Part shown: one piece after another, positions 26,129 to 34,727 of the stretch | Layout of the letters: each line of letters begins with the position of its first letter | Numbering within the stretch: position 1 is the stretch's first letter | DNA from: an uncultured Collinsella sp. | Lineage (GTDB): Bacteria > Actinomycetota > Coriobacteriia > Coriobacteriales > Coriobacteriaceae | Reading direction: 5' to 3' | Length of the DNA stretch: 61,269 nucleotides | Assembly: GCA_937923795.1 (NCBI GenBank) | Contig: CALDWI010000025.1 | Span: 1-61,269, forward strand | Translations under genes and position numbers: made by a program | The notes under the pieces: model-generated | What the model was told of the DNA's origin: nothing | Database searches by the model: none | What the model saw: the letters and a program-made list of their open reading frames with translations, nothing else

Positions 26129-26294
26129 ACAACTGTTTTCGTTGCTAGACACCAAAAGCAACCCTTTTAGTTGCATGAGACATAATGCAACTGTTTTCGT
26201 TGCTATATACCAAACGCAACCCTTTTAGTTGCAAGAGACAAAATGCAACGGTTTTCGTTGCCTGATGCCAAACGCAACTCTTATTAAGTAGTTG
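26129..26294. repeat. 29-bp-period array of GCAAC...GTTGC dyads
   Basis: Five units start at exactly 29-bp steps (26129, 26158, 26187, 26216, 26245), and a sixth decayed unit starts at 26274. Each has a 17-bp imperfect palindrome GCAAC-N7-GTTGC with TTTT in the middle, then a 12-bp linker. Two types alternate. Odd units have centre TGTTTTC or GGTTTTC and a linker ending CCAAA plus A or C. Even units have centre CCTTTTA and linker A-W-GAGACA-W-AAT. The higher-order period is therefore 58 bp. The linkers are themselves repeated, so this is not a CRISPR array. Confidence 0.85.
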
Positions 26295-26404
26295 TTAGCT
26301 TTCTCACATACATTCATTTACAACAGGCATCTACGAATTCAGCCGTCTCATATATTCCTAATAAGGCATGAGAAAATGAACCCGATACATGGTATTCAGC
26401 GCTA

Positions 26405-26770
26405 AAAGAGACGAAATGGACATACCGTCTCTATGCTGCCGATACGGCATCGCGAACAACCCCTTCGCGCGGTTGCCCTTGCCCTTGAGCGACTCAGGGA
26501 AGTAGATCTCGTCGAGCTCGCCGCCGCAGCCCCGCCCGGCCCTGAATGGGGGCAGTGGGCCGAGAGGCACTCGATCAGCCTATGGCGCATGGCGTAGGCG
26601 GTCTTGAGGCAGACGCGGCTGCGCTCGACCTCGTAGGCGGAGCCGGCCGTGTCGTCGAACGCCGCCGCGCGGATCACGTCCCTGACGGACTCAATCGCGC
26701 GGCGGCGCTCGGTCCCGCTCAGCTTCGCCATGTCCCGTTTGAAGGCGATTACCAGGTCCTCGGCGTTCAT
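26405..26770 (-). pseudogene. IS1595-family transposase remnant, deleted and frameshifted
   Basis: The N-terminal frame (from 26770) reads to TAYAMRHRLIECLSAH, matching the helix before the DDE domain of IS1595/ISXO2-type transposases. The sequence then continues in another frame with GGELDEIYFPESLKGKGNR, the start of the DDE domain (the LDETYFPES-like motif). The zinc-ribbon part is missing between the first 45 residues and TAYAMRH, and the rest of the DDE domain is gone after about 26410. This shows one frameshift, one internal deletion and a 3' truncation. No terminal inverted repeats were found by eye. The GC-rich patch stands out from its AT-rich surroundings. Confidence 0.75.
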
Positions 26771-27197
26771 GCTGCCCCGCGGTCTACGAGGCTAACGATA
26801 TGGCGCCGTGGGGACAGATGTGTGTCAATCCTGGTCTAACAGAGCTTTTTTAATTGACGCGCCCATATAAATCTTTTCTGCATACTCGACTGCTTCTGCA
26901 GCCTCTGCGGCGCTCCGTAATTGGTAAAGCGACCTGACAGAGAGTGGAATTCGATGTCATAGCTGGCGTCTTCATCGGAGGACAAGACTGCTTGATGACT
27001 ATATGTTTTCATCTCTAGCCATCTCAGGCTATTATAAATATATCCGTTGGCAGCTTTTACGATTTCCGGTACGTTCCAATCGGAATCATTTTTTGGTAGT
27101 TGATAGACATGACTTCTGCTTCGTATGTGCATTCAGTATTTTTGCACTGGATAAAATCAACTGCATCTAATTTAGCTAGATCGGGAAGCGATATTGC
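26771..27197. other. Region without a supported gene
   Basis: 427 bp between the IS remnant and the DUF2971 gene. A 98-codon minus-strand frame (26836-27132) has no ribosome-binding site and no recognisable family, so it is not called. The stretch probably contains the upstream end of the IS remnant and the promoter of the gene at 27198. Confidence 0.4.
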
Positions 27198-28178
27198 ATG
27201 GCGCTAAGCTTGACACAGAAAGAAACATATCGGGAGACGCTGGCTAATCTCGTTGCCAAGCAAAACGATGGCGCCTCCATTGTTTCCGCAAAGAAGGAGC
27301 TGGAAGCGCTATCGACTTCTCTCGTCCCGCGAATGCTTTACCGCTATCGACCTCCAAGTGAATACGCTTTTGCCGATCTAGAAAACGCGACTGTTACATT
27401 TTCTCATCCAAAGGTTTTCAGCGATCAGTGCGACTCGGTACCGATCTATAACTGGAATGGTATAGATGAAATCGAAAGTAATCTCAATGATGATGAACAA
27501 GCGTTAAAGATAATAAATCAAATTGATTTTAGACGACTTGCGTTTGTTTTAGGGGTTCTGCGGGCTCCTTTTAATCCAGCAAGAATAGATGAGTTCGAGA
27601 TACTATCCGATGAGGGAAAAGTTAGTCTTTTTCGCTCGGCTGTTAAAAACTTGCGCTTATTTGTTGGAGGATTTGTTGCCCCAGTTCATCAGAATAGCTG
27701 CCGAAATTGTTGTCGCATTTTGTGCCTAACGGACAATCCTAGCGATTCGAATATGTGGAATGTATATTCCGAAAGCCAAGCTGGTTTCGTTCTTGCTTAC
27801 GACAGAGAAGCTATTCGCAATTGCAACATAGCTAACGGAATGCGCACTGAATTATTACCAATTTTATATGATGACGAACCATTTAATTGCGACCCTCAAA
27901 TTGCTTGGACTGCTGCTAGGATGCTTGGTCTTAATGTGAGCAGTGATGACATGCTTAGTGATCTACGGGCAATTTACAGAAAGGGCAGTGTGTTTGAGCG
28001 GGAGAACGAATATCGTGCCCGTCTTGTACCAGAGCCAGATGAGCTTGAGATGAATTATGTACAACGCCCATGCAAGCCGTTGCGAGTTATTCTTGGGAGC
28101 AGGATGACTCAAGAGGATAAAGAGCTTTGCATTTGCGCGGCGAATAAACTGGATATTCCTGTAGATGAACAGTGCTAG
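27198..28178 (+). CDS. DUF2971 family protein
   Basis: A 326-aa cytosolic protein. The DUF2971 pattern is visible: RMLYRYRPPSEYAFADLENA, TFSHPKVFSDQCD, the central RILCLTDNPSDSNMWNVYSE then QAGFVLAYD, and a YDDEPF strand. The function is not known. Members are frequent in phage and accessory regions. A Cys pair precedes the central motif (SCRNCCRILC). AT-rich codon use differs from the glycosyltransferase genes upstream, and the gene sits in an accessory island. Confidence 0.75.
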   Translation: MALSLTQKETYRETLANLVAKQNDGASIVSAKKELEALSTSLVPRMLYRYRPPSEYAFADLENATVTFSHPKVFSDQCDSVPIYNWNGIDEIESNLNDDEQALKIINQIDFRRLAFVLGVLRAPFNPARIDEFEILSDEGKVSLFRSAVKNLRLFVGGFVAPVHQNSCRNCCRILCLTDNPSDSNMWNVYSESQAGFVLAYDREAIRNCNIANGMRTELLPILYDDEPFNCDPQIAWTAARMLGLNVSSDDMLSDLRAIYRKGSVFERENEYRARLVPEPDELEMNYVQRPCKPLRVILGSRMTQEDKELCICAANKLDIPVDEQC

Positions 28179-28321
28179 TTATCCTTTAATAGTGCCGTAT
28201 AGTCAATTATTTGTCAGCTGAATCGGGCGTCAGTAGACTTCTGAGCTGGCGATTGCTATATCTACGGGGGCATTTCGAAAGATAATTTGGTGTAATTTAC
28301 GTTAACGGGAGTTGCTTGTCT

Positions 28322-28963
28322 ATGAGTTTATCTTTATCAAATTGGGATTACTACTTGGTTCTTGAAAGAGAGCTTGTTAATTCCTTTAATTATGTTGAGC
28401 TGAGCAACGATAATTTCTCAACTTATTCAGTTGAATTTGCAAAGATGCTTTTATCGATTTGTTCTGAATTTGATTCGGTTTTTAAAGATTATGTCGAACT
28501 TCGATCCGGAAATAGACCATCTAATATCAAGGAAGCATTCGAGTGCCTGTCTGCTTTGAATGATATTGCCTTTGTAAATGAGGTAGTTGACATTGCGATT
28601 AACCAGAGTATTTCACTCAAACCTTTTAATGCGTGGATAAATGGAATGTATGCAAAATTAACTTGGTGGGATAGCTATAACGCTGTGAAACATGATCGTG
28701 GTACGTATTTTAGAAAAGCTAATTTGGAGAACTGTTTGAATTCACTGGCAGCTTTATTATGTATCGAAATTGTCAGTTTGAAATGTTTTGGAGTTAAGCG
28801 TTTGACTCCAGTTAATCGATTGTTTCGTATACCTAACAAACAACTTTGCCGATCATTGCCGGGCCAAAATGGACAATGGGATTTGGTTATCGATTCTAAG
28901 GAGCTGAATGAAACATCAAATATGAGACCTGCAAATTTGATGATAGTGAAGAGCGTGAGCTAG
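28322..28963 (+). CDS. Hypothetical protein, possibly HEPN-like
   Basis: About 213 aa, helical and AT-rich in codons. The only motif I recognise is WWDSYNAVKHDRGTYF followed by ANLENCLNSLAALL, a pattern seen in HEPN-like families, where an Arg/His pair can be an RNase active site. Here the order is KHDR rather than RxxxxH, so the activity is uncertain. The ATG at 28322 is ten bases after GGGAG; a TTG six bases earlier is possible. It lies between DUF2971 and DUF4365 genes. Confidence 0.55.
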   Translation: MSLSLSNWDYYLVLERELVNSFNYVELSNDNFSTYSVEFAKMLLSICSEFDSVFKDYVELRSGNRPSNIKEAFECLSALNDIAFVNEVVDIAINQSISLKPFNAWINGMYAKLTWWDSYNAVKHDRGTYFRKANLENCLNSLAALLCIEIVSLKCFGVKRLTPVNRLFRIPNKQLCRSLPGQNGQWDLVIDSKELNETSNMRPANLMIVKSVS

Positions 28964-28979
28964 CGATACTTTGGATCGC

Positions 28980-29490
28980 ACAAAAAATAGATGGCGTAAG
29001 CGTGGGGGGGGTGATGACGTCTGCCTGACGCAAAACGGCTTTCGCACTAGAATCTGAAATAACCACAAGGAAGGTTCTTGAGAAGGATGAGGACCGCAAT
29101 GTAGATCTTAGCGGACGCCGCGCCCGACATGTTCGCTGAGCCCCACCTCAGCGACGGGACGATCGACAGCTGGTGCTTATCCGCAGGCTCTCCGATCAGG
29201 TGCTTAATTCGATCATAGAAGCCGAGGCCGGTCAGCTTCACTGCAGTGGCGTGAACAGCCGGAACATCTATTGCGAATGTATTCTTAAGACCTGCAGCGT
29301 CGACATTGTTGTTGCTCTCTACTATGAAGTGACTCAAGTGGTCACCGGGAATTGAGCCCGTGAGCACGAAATACTGAGCAGTTTAATCAAGAGGGCCGCT
29401 TCCCGGGGACTGGGGGCGCAGCTCTCGGCCAATGGTTTCACCGGGTGGTTACTCTGACGTGCTCGAGCAGGAAGGATGGAGGAGATGGTC
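28980..29490. other. GC-rich patch of probable decayed coding sequence
   Basis: About 500 bp, clearly more GC-rich than the genes on either side, with no intact frame starting from a good ribosome-binding site. Fragments read as protein-like in several frames on both strands, for example around 29110-29210 and 29060-29360, but none is assignable. It is probably an eroded mobile element or gene remnant. Confidence 0.4.
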
Positions 29491-29491
29491 C

Positions 29492-29677
29492 ATGCCCCTG
29501 GACACAGTGAGTGCTATTGTTTTATTGGTTATTGTGTCCTTAACCGCTTATTCGATATCAACTGACATGCAGTCTAATTATGTTGGTTGTTATCTTTATT
29601 TTGTCGTTATTAGGTGCTCTTGCGCTAAGGCTGATGGAGCTGATTTTTATGGCATATCCTCCGAAACGTCCAAATAG
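29492..29677 (+). CDS. Possible small membrane protein
   Basis: A 61-codon frame with a strong ribosome-binding site (GGAGGAGA, six bases before ATG). Residues 5-22 are hydrophobic (TVSAIVLLVIVSLTAY) and fit one membrane segment. It overlaps the start of the next gene by 29 nt. After about residue 30 the sequence looks less natural, while the alternative frame from 29580 is strongly hydrophobic (MLVVIFILSLLGALALRL). A frameshift within a former two-segment membrane peptide is therefore possible. Confidence 0.3.
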   Translation: MPLDTVSAIVLLVIVSLTAYSISTDMQSNYVGCYLYFVVIRCSCAKADGADFYGISSETSK

Positions 29678-30506
29678 CCACATAATTGATACAGAGGCAT
29701 GCTCTTTCGTCACCTCCCTTATGCCTTCTGAAAACTGGGTTGTTCGAGACTTAACAGAACGTGATTTTGGAATCGATAAAATTTTTGAGCGCTTTGAAAA
29801 CGGATTCGCTACTGGTGAATTAATGGCAATTCAGGTGAAGGGAACAAACAAACCACTCGAAGATAAACCTGAAATTCCATTTTCCATTGATACGAAGACG
29901 CTTTTATACGCTGAAATGTTTGCAATACCTTTTCTTTTAATTAGATGTTCTTTAGCGGATGATGGAGCGTGCTATTTTGTCTGGTTGCAAGAGTATATTC
30001 GTGTTCGATTGAATTTCGATAATTCGTCTTGGCGAAAGCAAAGGTCAAATACTATTTTAATTCCAACTTCTAATAGATTGGGCGATAACTCTGCTGAAAG
30101 TCGGTTAATCCATATCTCTCGGTTTCCAAAAATGAAAGAGTCATGGATCAAATATTATATAAATACATGTGATTTAGCGTATCGACTTCCGAATTATATT
30201 GAGGATGATACCGTCACATTAGATTTCGCAATACAATACGTTTTGCCTGTTCTTGATAGCCTTGAGAAGGCTAATAACATGCTTGGTTTAATTTCCAACC
30301 ACTTTGTCGCTACTAAATTGAGCCAAGCTATTGAGCTTGGAAAACGTATATGCGACAAAGAGTTTGAAAGCGAATTAACTGATTCGTTTTTTAAATTCGT
30401 TTGCCTGTGTTCTGATGTACGCAAATCTATAGATGTGCTATCACTTAGATTCGATGTCGATCATATGAGGTTTTTATATGAGTCCGAAGGCATGGCGGAG
30501 TATTAG
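29649..30506 (+). CDS. DUF4365 family protein, nuclease-like fold
   Basis: About 285 aa. The family core is near the N-terminus: NWVVRDLTERDFGIDKIFE then GELMAIQVKGTNKPL. The order E..D..(E)..QVK resembles the PD-(D/E)XK active site, and DUF4365 is thought to be nuclease-like. The second half is helical and unrecognised. The ATG at 29649 has GGAG nine bases upstream. The frame stays open to 29580 through a hydrophobic stretch that probably belongs to the small ORF region. It lies in an island with DUF2971 and a HEPN-like gene, so a defence role is possible but unproven. Confidence 0.7.
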   Translation: MAYPPKRPNSHIIDTEACSFVTSLMPSENWVVRDLTERDFGIDKIFERFENGFATGELMAIQVKGTNKPLEDKPEIPFSIDTKTLLYAEMFAIPFLLIRCSLADDGACYFVWLQEYIRVRLNFDNSSWRKQRSNTILIPTSNRLGDNSAESRLIHISRFPKMKESWIKYYINTCDLAYRLPNYIEDDTVTLDFAIQYVLPVLDSLEKANNMLGLISNHFVATKLSQAIELGKRICDKEFESELTDSFFKFVCLCSDVRKSIDVLSLRFDVDHMRFLYESEGMAEY

Positions 30507-30635
30507 TGCTCTGTTTTTTCTGCGGGTTGAATGTAATGCGGGATTTCTTGTCGGATACTTTAATCTACTGCTTATCTTCAAGAAAGACCTGAAAGGTATT
30601 TTGTTTGACTACGTTTGTGCCTAAGTTGCTTTGAA

Positions 30636-30855
30636 AGCATGGTTTTTAGAGAATAATCCCCGAGCCTTGCTCCGTGTGGCGGCACGTAAAAGTTGTACTG
30701 TGCTTGGGCAGGTAAAAGTCCAAGACGATTAGATATCCGAGAGGATATCGAGCCCGCGTCGGGGAGATAAGGTGAGTCCGCGCCGGGGACTTTAATTCCG
30801 GCGGCAATTAGGTTTCCGAAAGGATGCCGTGGCTGGCAGCCAGCAGAAAACCGCT
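30636..30855 (+). ncRNA. Candidate structured RNA with closing helix and pseudoknot
   Basis: This 220-nt stretch folds by eye into a closed architecture. GGTTTT (30641-30646) pairs with AAAACC (30847-30852), extended by AGC/GCT. Hairpins are GATATCC-GAGA-GGATATC (30732-30749), CGCCGGGG/TTCCGGCG (30781-30803), TGGCT/AGCCA (30830-30842), GGTTTCC-GAAA-GGATGCC, and CTTGG/CCAAG (30703-30724). Two have GNRA loops. AAAGTCC (30715-30721) can pair with GGACTTT (30787-30793), which lies partly in the loop of another hairpin and would form a pseudoknot. There is no open frame. Size and style recall the raiA-motif class; that name is only a first guess. Confidence 0.6.
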
Positions 30856-31083
30856 CTACACACTCCTTCCGCGTGCCGCCTGCTCAAACGATTTGCGCCG
30901 AAAAGGATATCCGGTTTGTGCCATAAGACGTTGCTGTCGACAATGCACGGGACGGCAAGGACGTGGCGGCTCTCATCAAATTGCAGTCACAAAGATACCT
31001 TTTATCGATTTCCTGTTGAAAAACTAAATTGATAGTCTGAGAATAACTTAAGAGAGCCTTAAATCTCGGAGAAAGGATGTCGT
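30856..31083 (+). promoter_or_regulatory. Leader/promoter region before the first wall-repeat gene
   Basis: 228 bp with no supported gene. It runs from the end of the candidate RNA to the ATG at 31084 and ends in GGAGAAAGGATG, a strong ribosome-binding site. It is not clear whether the RNA and the gene share a transcript. I see no T-run terminator between them. Confidence 0.4.
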
Positions 31084-32394
31084 ATGAATAACCTTCGAGA
31101 AAGATGGCGAGGACTAACAGCGCTGGGAGTTGCTGTATTTGCCGCCGCCTGCATGACGGTTGCCCCGGCGCCCTCATTTGCTGATATTGATTCTCTCGTT
31201 GGTCTTCAATATATTGATCATAGCGAGTCTCGCAATTTGACAGGTTTCTCTGTTTCTCGTCCTGCTGGAACGTATTATTTCGACAACGATGGCTCGATGC
31301 AGACCGGACTCGTTCGGTGCGAGGACGGCAACCTTCGCTATTTCGATCCCGAGACTGGCGCCATGGTCACGAACCAGTGGCATAACGAATACGAAGCTGT
31401 CTGGTACTATTTTGGCGCTGACGGGATCGCGGTGTCGGGCTGGCAGTCTATCGGTGGGGACAAGTATTACTTCTACCCCGAAAGCCATGATATGGCATAC
31501 GGCCGAGTTCAGATTGACGGCAAGAACTACTTCCTGAACACCCCTGGTGCCAACGCCGATGGCCGCATGCAGCATAGCGGCTGGCTCTATGACTCCATCT
31601 ATGGAAAGTGGTTCTATGCGACCTCCAGTGGCGAACTGCTGACCGGTTGGCATAATATCGGTGGAACTTGGTATTATTTCGACGAGTATGGTATCATGCT
31701 GACCGGCTGGATCAACGTTTCGGGGACGTGGTACTACGCCAACGCTTCCGGTGCGATGGCCACTGGCTGGCTCAACATCGGCGGTACGTGGTACTACCTC
31801 GACGGTTCGGGCGCCATGGTCGCTAACAGCTGGCGCAGCCTCGGCGGCTCCTGGTACTGGTTCGGCGACTCCGGTGCAATGGCCACTGGCTGGTTCTTGG
31901 CAGGCGGCTCTTGGTACTATGCGAGCGGTTCGGGCGCCATGGCAACCGGCTGGCTCAGCAATGGCGGCACGTGGTATTGGCTCGGAGGTTCGGGCGCTAT
32001 GGCCTCTAACTCTTGGGCTAACGTTGGTGGAGTTTGGTACTGGTTCGACGATTCCGGCGCGATGGCCACCGGCTGGCGTCAGGTCGGCGGCGCCTGGTAC
32101 TACTTTAGCGGTTCCGGCGCTATGGCCCACGACGCTTGGGTCGGCGACTACTACCTCCAGTCTTCCGGTGCCATGGCTACGAATGCCTGGGTTGGCTCCT
32201 ACTATGTCGGCGAGGACGGCAAGTGGATTCCGGGCTACGGTTTAGTTTGGTATAAGAGCGGTAGCCATGTTTACCATACGCATAAGTGCCGTACCGTTGG
32301 CAAGGACGCAAAGGGCTATTCGCAGATCTCTATCCAGGAGGCCCAGAGGCGTGGCGCTTCACGAGAGTGCAAAAACTGCCAGCAAATTGGCTAG
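31084..32394 (+). CDS. Secreted choline-binding-type repeat protein with Cys/His end domain
   Basis: A 436-aa protein. A signal peptide ends near residue 33 (APSFADID). From about residue 60 to 385 it consists of roughly 20-residue wall-binding repeats of the form TGW-x-x-x-G-G-x-WYY-x-x-x-SGAMA (CW_binding_1 type), which bind choline or related ligands through Trp/Tyr. The last 45 residues form a small domain with HVYHTHKCRTVGKD, EAQRRGASRECKNC, a Cys/His pattern found at the ends of various secreted proteins that probably holds a metal. No hydrolase domain is present. A hairpin follows at 32421. Confidence 0.88.
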   Translation: MNNLRERWRGLTALGVAVFAAACMTVAPAPSFADIDSLVGLQYIDHSESRNLTGFSVSRPAGTYYFDNDGSMQTGLVRCEDGNLRYFDPETGAMVTNQWHNEYEAVWYYFGADGIAVSGWQSIGGDKYYFYPESHDMAYGRVQIDGKNYFLNTPGANADGRMQHSGWLYDSIYGKWFYATSSGELLTGWHNIGGTWYYFDEYGIMLTGWINVSGTWYYANASGAMATGWLNIGGTWYYLDGSGAMVANSWRSLGGSWYWFGDSGAMATGWFLAGGSWYYASGSGAMATGWLSNGGTWYWLGGSGAMASNSWANVGGVWYWFDDSGAMATGWRQVGGAWYYFSGSGAMAHDAWVGDYYLQSSGAMATNAWVGSYYVGEDGKWIPGYGLVWYKSGSHVYHTHKCRTVGKDAKGYSQISIQEAQRRGASRECKNCQQIG

Positions 32395-32420
32395 TACATT
32401 ACTGAGTTAGTTTTGATTGA

Positions 32421-32448
32421 GGCCCCGTTGCCCTGAGGTGACGGGGCC
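32421..32448 (+). terminator. Hairpin after the first wall-repeat gene
   Basis: GGCCCCGT (32421-32428) pairs with ACGGGGCC (32441-32448). No T-run follows, so termination may be weak and the next gene, 26 nt on, may be partly co-transcribed. Confidence 0.6.
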
Positions 32449-32474
32449 ACTGCGTGATTGGATACTGTGCTGCT

Positions 32475-34685
32475 ATGAAGAAATGGTCATTCGGGGTGCT
32501 GGTCTTTTCGGGCCTTGTTTCTTTGGGGCTCCTTTTGGGTTCGCCCTCGATGTTATACGCCCTTGATTTGAATAACACTGACGAAGGTCCCGCATCTAAC
32601 GTTGCTATTGCTTCTGTCGAGTCAGGCGTTGATGCTCAGCGCGAATCGACCTTCGCTGTCGAGCAGAACTCTCAGGTGGATAATGAGACCCCTTCCGAGG
32701 TTTCGAATCAAATTATTTGGCATCAGGGGTGGATATCACCCGAAGAAGGGGCTGGTTTTTGGCGTTGGGGCTTGTCCGACGGAACAATCGCTGTTTCTTC
32801 TTGGAGACATATAAACGGTAGGTGGTACTGGTTCGACGACGAAGGTCGAATGGCTCAGGATGGGTTGGTTCAAGTCGGGGGTGCGACGTATGCCTTCTCC
32901 TCTTCGGGCGCAATGCGTGTCGGCTGGTACCTAGATTCTACGGGCTCCACTTCTGCTTGGCGTTATTTCTCCGGTTCTGGCGCCATGGTAAAAGGCTGGC
33001 TTTCAGACGGCAGCAACTGGTATTGGCTGGATGATGAGGGCAAGATGGTCCACGATGCGATGCTGCAGATTGGGGGAGCCACGTATGGATTCTCTTCTTC
33101 TGGTGCAATGCTTATCGGATGGCATCTTGATGCTTCTGTCTGGCATTATTTTTCCGGCTCTGGCGCTCTGGTAAAGGGCTGGCTCTCGGATGGGGGTCGT
33201 TGGTACTGGCTTGATCCTGCAGACGGTTCTATGGCCACCGGGCTGAATGAATGCAATGGCACCTCTTATATCTTTAACAGTTCAGGGGCCATGCTATCCT
33301 CCCAGTGGGCACTTATTGACAACAACTGGTATTACGCTGACTCCAACGGCTTACTGCATGGAGGTTGGTTACTTCTAGGGAATTCTTGGTATTACCTGGA
33401 TCCAGGAAGCCATATTATGCTCACGGGCTTTGTGCAAGTGGGCTCGTCCACCTATTTCCTTACGAGCTCAGGTGCCATGGCAACAGGCTGGGCACTTGCT
33501 GATGGTACTTGGTATTACGCCGCATCAAACGGAGCTATTCAACGAGGGCGATGGATAAAGTCCGGAAGCGCCTGGTATTACCTTGATGATGTATCCGGCG
33601 CAATGCGTACTGGTGAATTTGCGGTAGGAAGCAAGCGCTATTTTTCTTATGATTCCGGTGCAATGGCATCTTCGTGCTGGATCAACTTGAACGATGGTAT
33701 GGCATGGGCGAATTCGTCTGGAGCACTGAGCGAGCCGTTGCCTACTTCATCTGATGGATCTCCTGTAGTCGCTGATCGTACTGACTCGTCTTCATTGCCA
33801 GGTGTGATTCATATTGGAGATGCGGTTTTCTATGCGGATGCGAATGGTGTCGTTAACGTGGCGTCTGGTTGGATTATGTCGAAAGACGCTTCTGACGAAA
33901 GTGGCAATACTTGGTATTACGCATCTTCCAATGGTGTCCTTAAGTCTGGTTGGCAATATGTCAACGGTGCGTGGTATTGGATGGACCCTTCCACATTCAA
34001 GATGAAAACTGGATGGCTTAATGACGGCGGTACGTGGTACTGGCTCCAGCCTTCGGGTGCCATGTTTGCTAACGGGTGGCTGAAAATCGATGGCGTTGAC
34101 TATTACTTCAATGCAAGTGGTGCATGGTTGAATACGTCTGGTTCTGTTTTGGGGGTCAATAGGTCCAGCTTGGTCAATTGGCTTATGAGCCACGAAAACG
34201 ACGGCTATTACCGTGGAACACGCTACGACACGCATCTCAGCCAGGAAACGTGCATGTACCCAAAGGGTGATCCGCGTTGGGACGGTTATACGGGCATGAA
34301 TTGTGGTGGATTTGTATCGCATGCATATATGAAGGCGGGCGGGAATTTAGCTCCCATTGCCGCCGAGCAGAGCCATTCCCCTTGGAGTGGAGGTCCCGGA
34401 AGGGGCGGCTGCGTAAACGCTTATCGTTGGTACGGCTACGCTATCGATACGTGTGCGAACGTGACTTATTTCAACTCTATTGATGAGTTGTTACGTAGTG
34501 GTTTGGCTCGTAAGGGGGACATTGTGTTCTTCAATCCTTACAACCCATATGCGGACGATAGCCACATTGGCTTTTTCTGGGGCAATTCGCCGAGCGAAAA
34601 TTTGTTCTGGCATAGTGATGGTTATGGAAATCGCATCTCCGGTTTGACTGCTTTGGGCCCATCGAAAGTAATCTTGATTCGTTAG
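32475..34685 (+). CDS. Choline-binding-type repeat protein with NlpC/P60-like hydrolase end
   Basis: About 736 aa. The signal peptide is KKWSFGVLVFSGLVSLGLLL, and the ATG at 32475 is preferred because it begins this signal. Some 450 residues of wall-binding repeats follow, with a break around residue 425 (PLPTSSDGSPVV). The C-terminal 180 residues contain GMNCGGFVSHAYMKAGG (candidate catalytic Cys), RKGDIVFFNPY and DSHIGFFWG (candidate His), the layout of NlpC/P60 peptidases that cut peptidoglycan stem peptides. The repeats would hold the enzyme on the decorated wall. A strong terminator follows. Confidence 0.85.
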   Translation: MKKWSFGVLVFSGLVSLGLLLGSPSMLYALDLNNTDEGPASNVAIASVESGVDAQRESTFAVEQNSQVDNETPSEVSNQIIWHQGWISPEEGAGFWRWGLSDGTIAVSSWRHINGRWYWFDDEGRMAQDGLVQVGGATYAFSSSGAMRVGWYLDSTGSTSAWRYFSGSGAMVKGWLSDGSNWYWLDDEGKMVHDAMLQIGGATYGFSSSGAMLIGWHLDASVWHYFSGSGALVKGWLSDGGRWYWLDPADGSMATGLNECNGTSYIFNSSGAMLSSQWALIDNNWYYADSNGLLHGGWLLLGNSWYYLDPGSHIMLTGFVQVGSSTYFLTSSGAMATGWALADGTWYYAASNGAIQRGRWIKSGSAWYYLDDVSGAMRTGEFAVGSKRYFSYDSGAMASSCWINLNDGMAWANSSGALSEPLPTSSDGSPVVADRTDSSSLPGVIHIGDAVFYADANGVVNVASGWIMSKDASDESGNTWYYASSNGVLKSGWQYVNGAWYWMDPSTFKMKTGWLNDGGTWYWLQPSGAMFANGWLKIDGVDYYFNASGAWLNTSGSVLGVNRSSLVNWLMSHENDGYYRGTRYDTHLSQETCMYPKGDPRWDGYTGMNCGGFVSHAYMKAGGNLAPIAAEQSHSPWSGGPGRGGCVNAYRWYGYAIDTCANVTYFNSIDELLRSGLARKGDIVFFNPYNPYADDSHIGFFWGNSPSENLFWHSDGYGNRISGLTALGPSKVILIR

Positions 34686-34696
34686 AATTCCGCGTT

Positions 34697-34727
34697 GTAG
34701 GGGACTCTCTGGGTCCCCTACCTTTTT
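34697..34727 (+). terminator. Intrinsic terminator
   Basis: A perfect 9-bp stem GTAGGGGAC/GTCCCCTAC (34697-34705 with 34713-34721) is followed by CTTTTTG. Confidence 0.92.

Noticed and set aside
25939..26148. 69-codon plus-strand ORF after the ATPase gene
   Set aside because: Runs into the dyad array and has no recognisable sequence features.
26129..26294. CRISPR array
   Set aside because: Repeat cores are only 17 bp, linkers are 12 bp and are themselves repeated, and no cas genes are present.
26836..27132. 98-codon minus-strand ORF
   Set aside because: No ribosome-binding site, no recognised motif, and flanked by IS debris.
28322..30506. A named abortive-infection or toxin-antitoxin system
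   Set aside because: HEPN-like and DUF4365 features are too weak to assign the genes to any known system.
31174..32130. 318-codon minus-strand ORF opposite the first wall-repeat gene
   Set aside because: Repetitive Pro/Ala/Val reading caused by the repeats on the coding strand.
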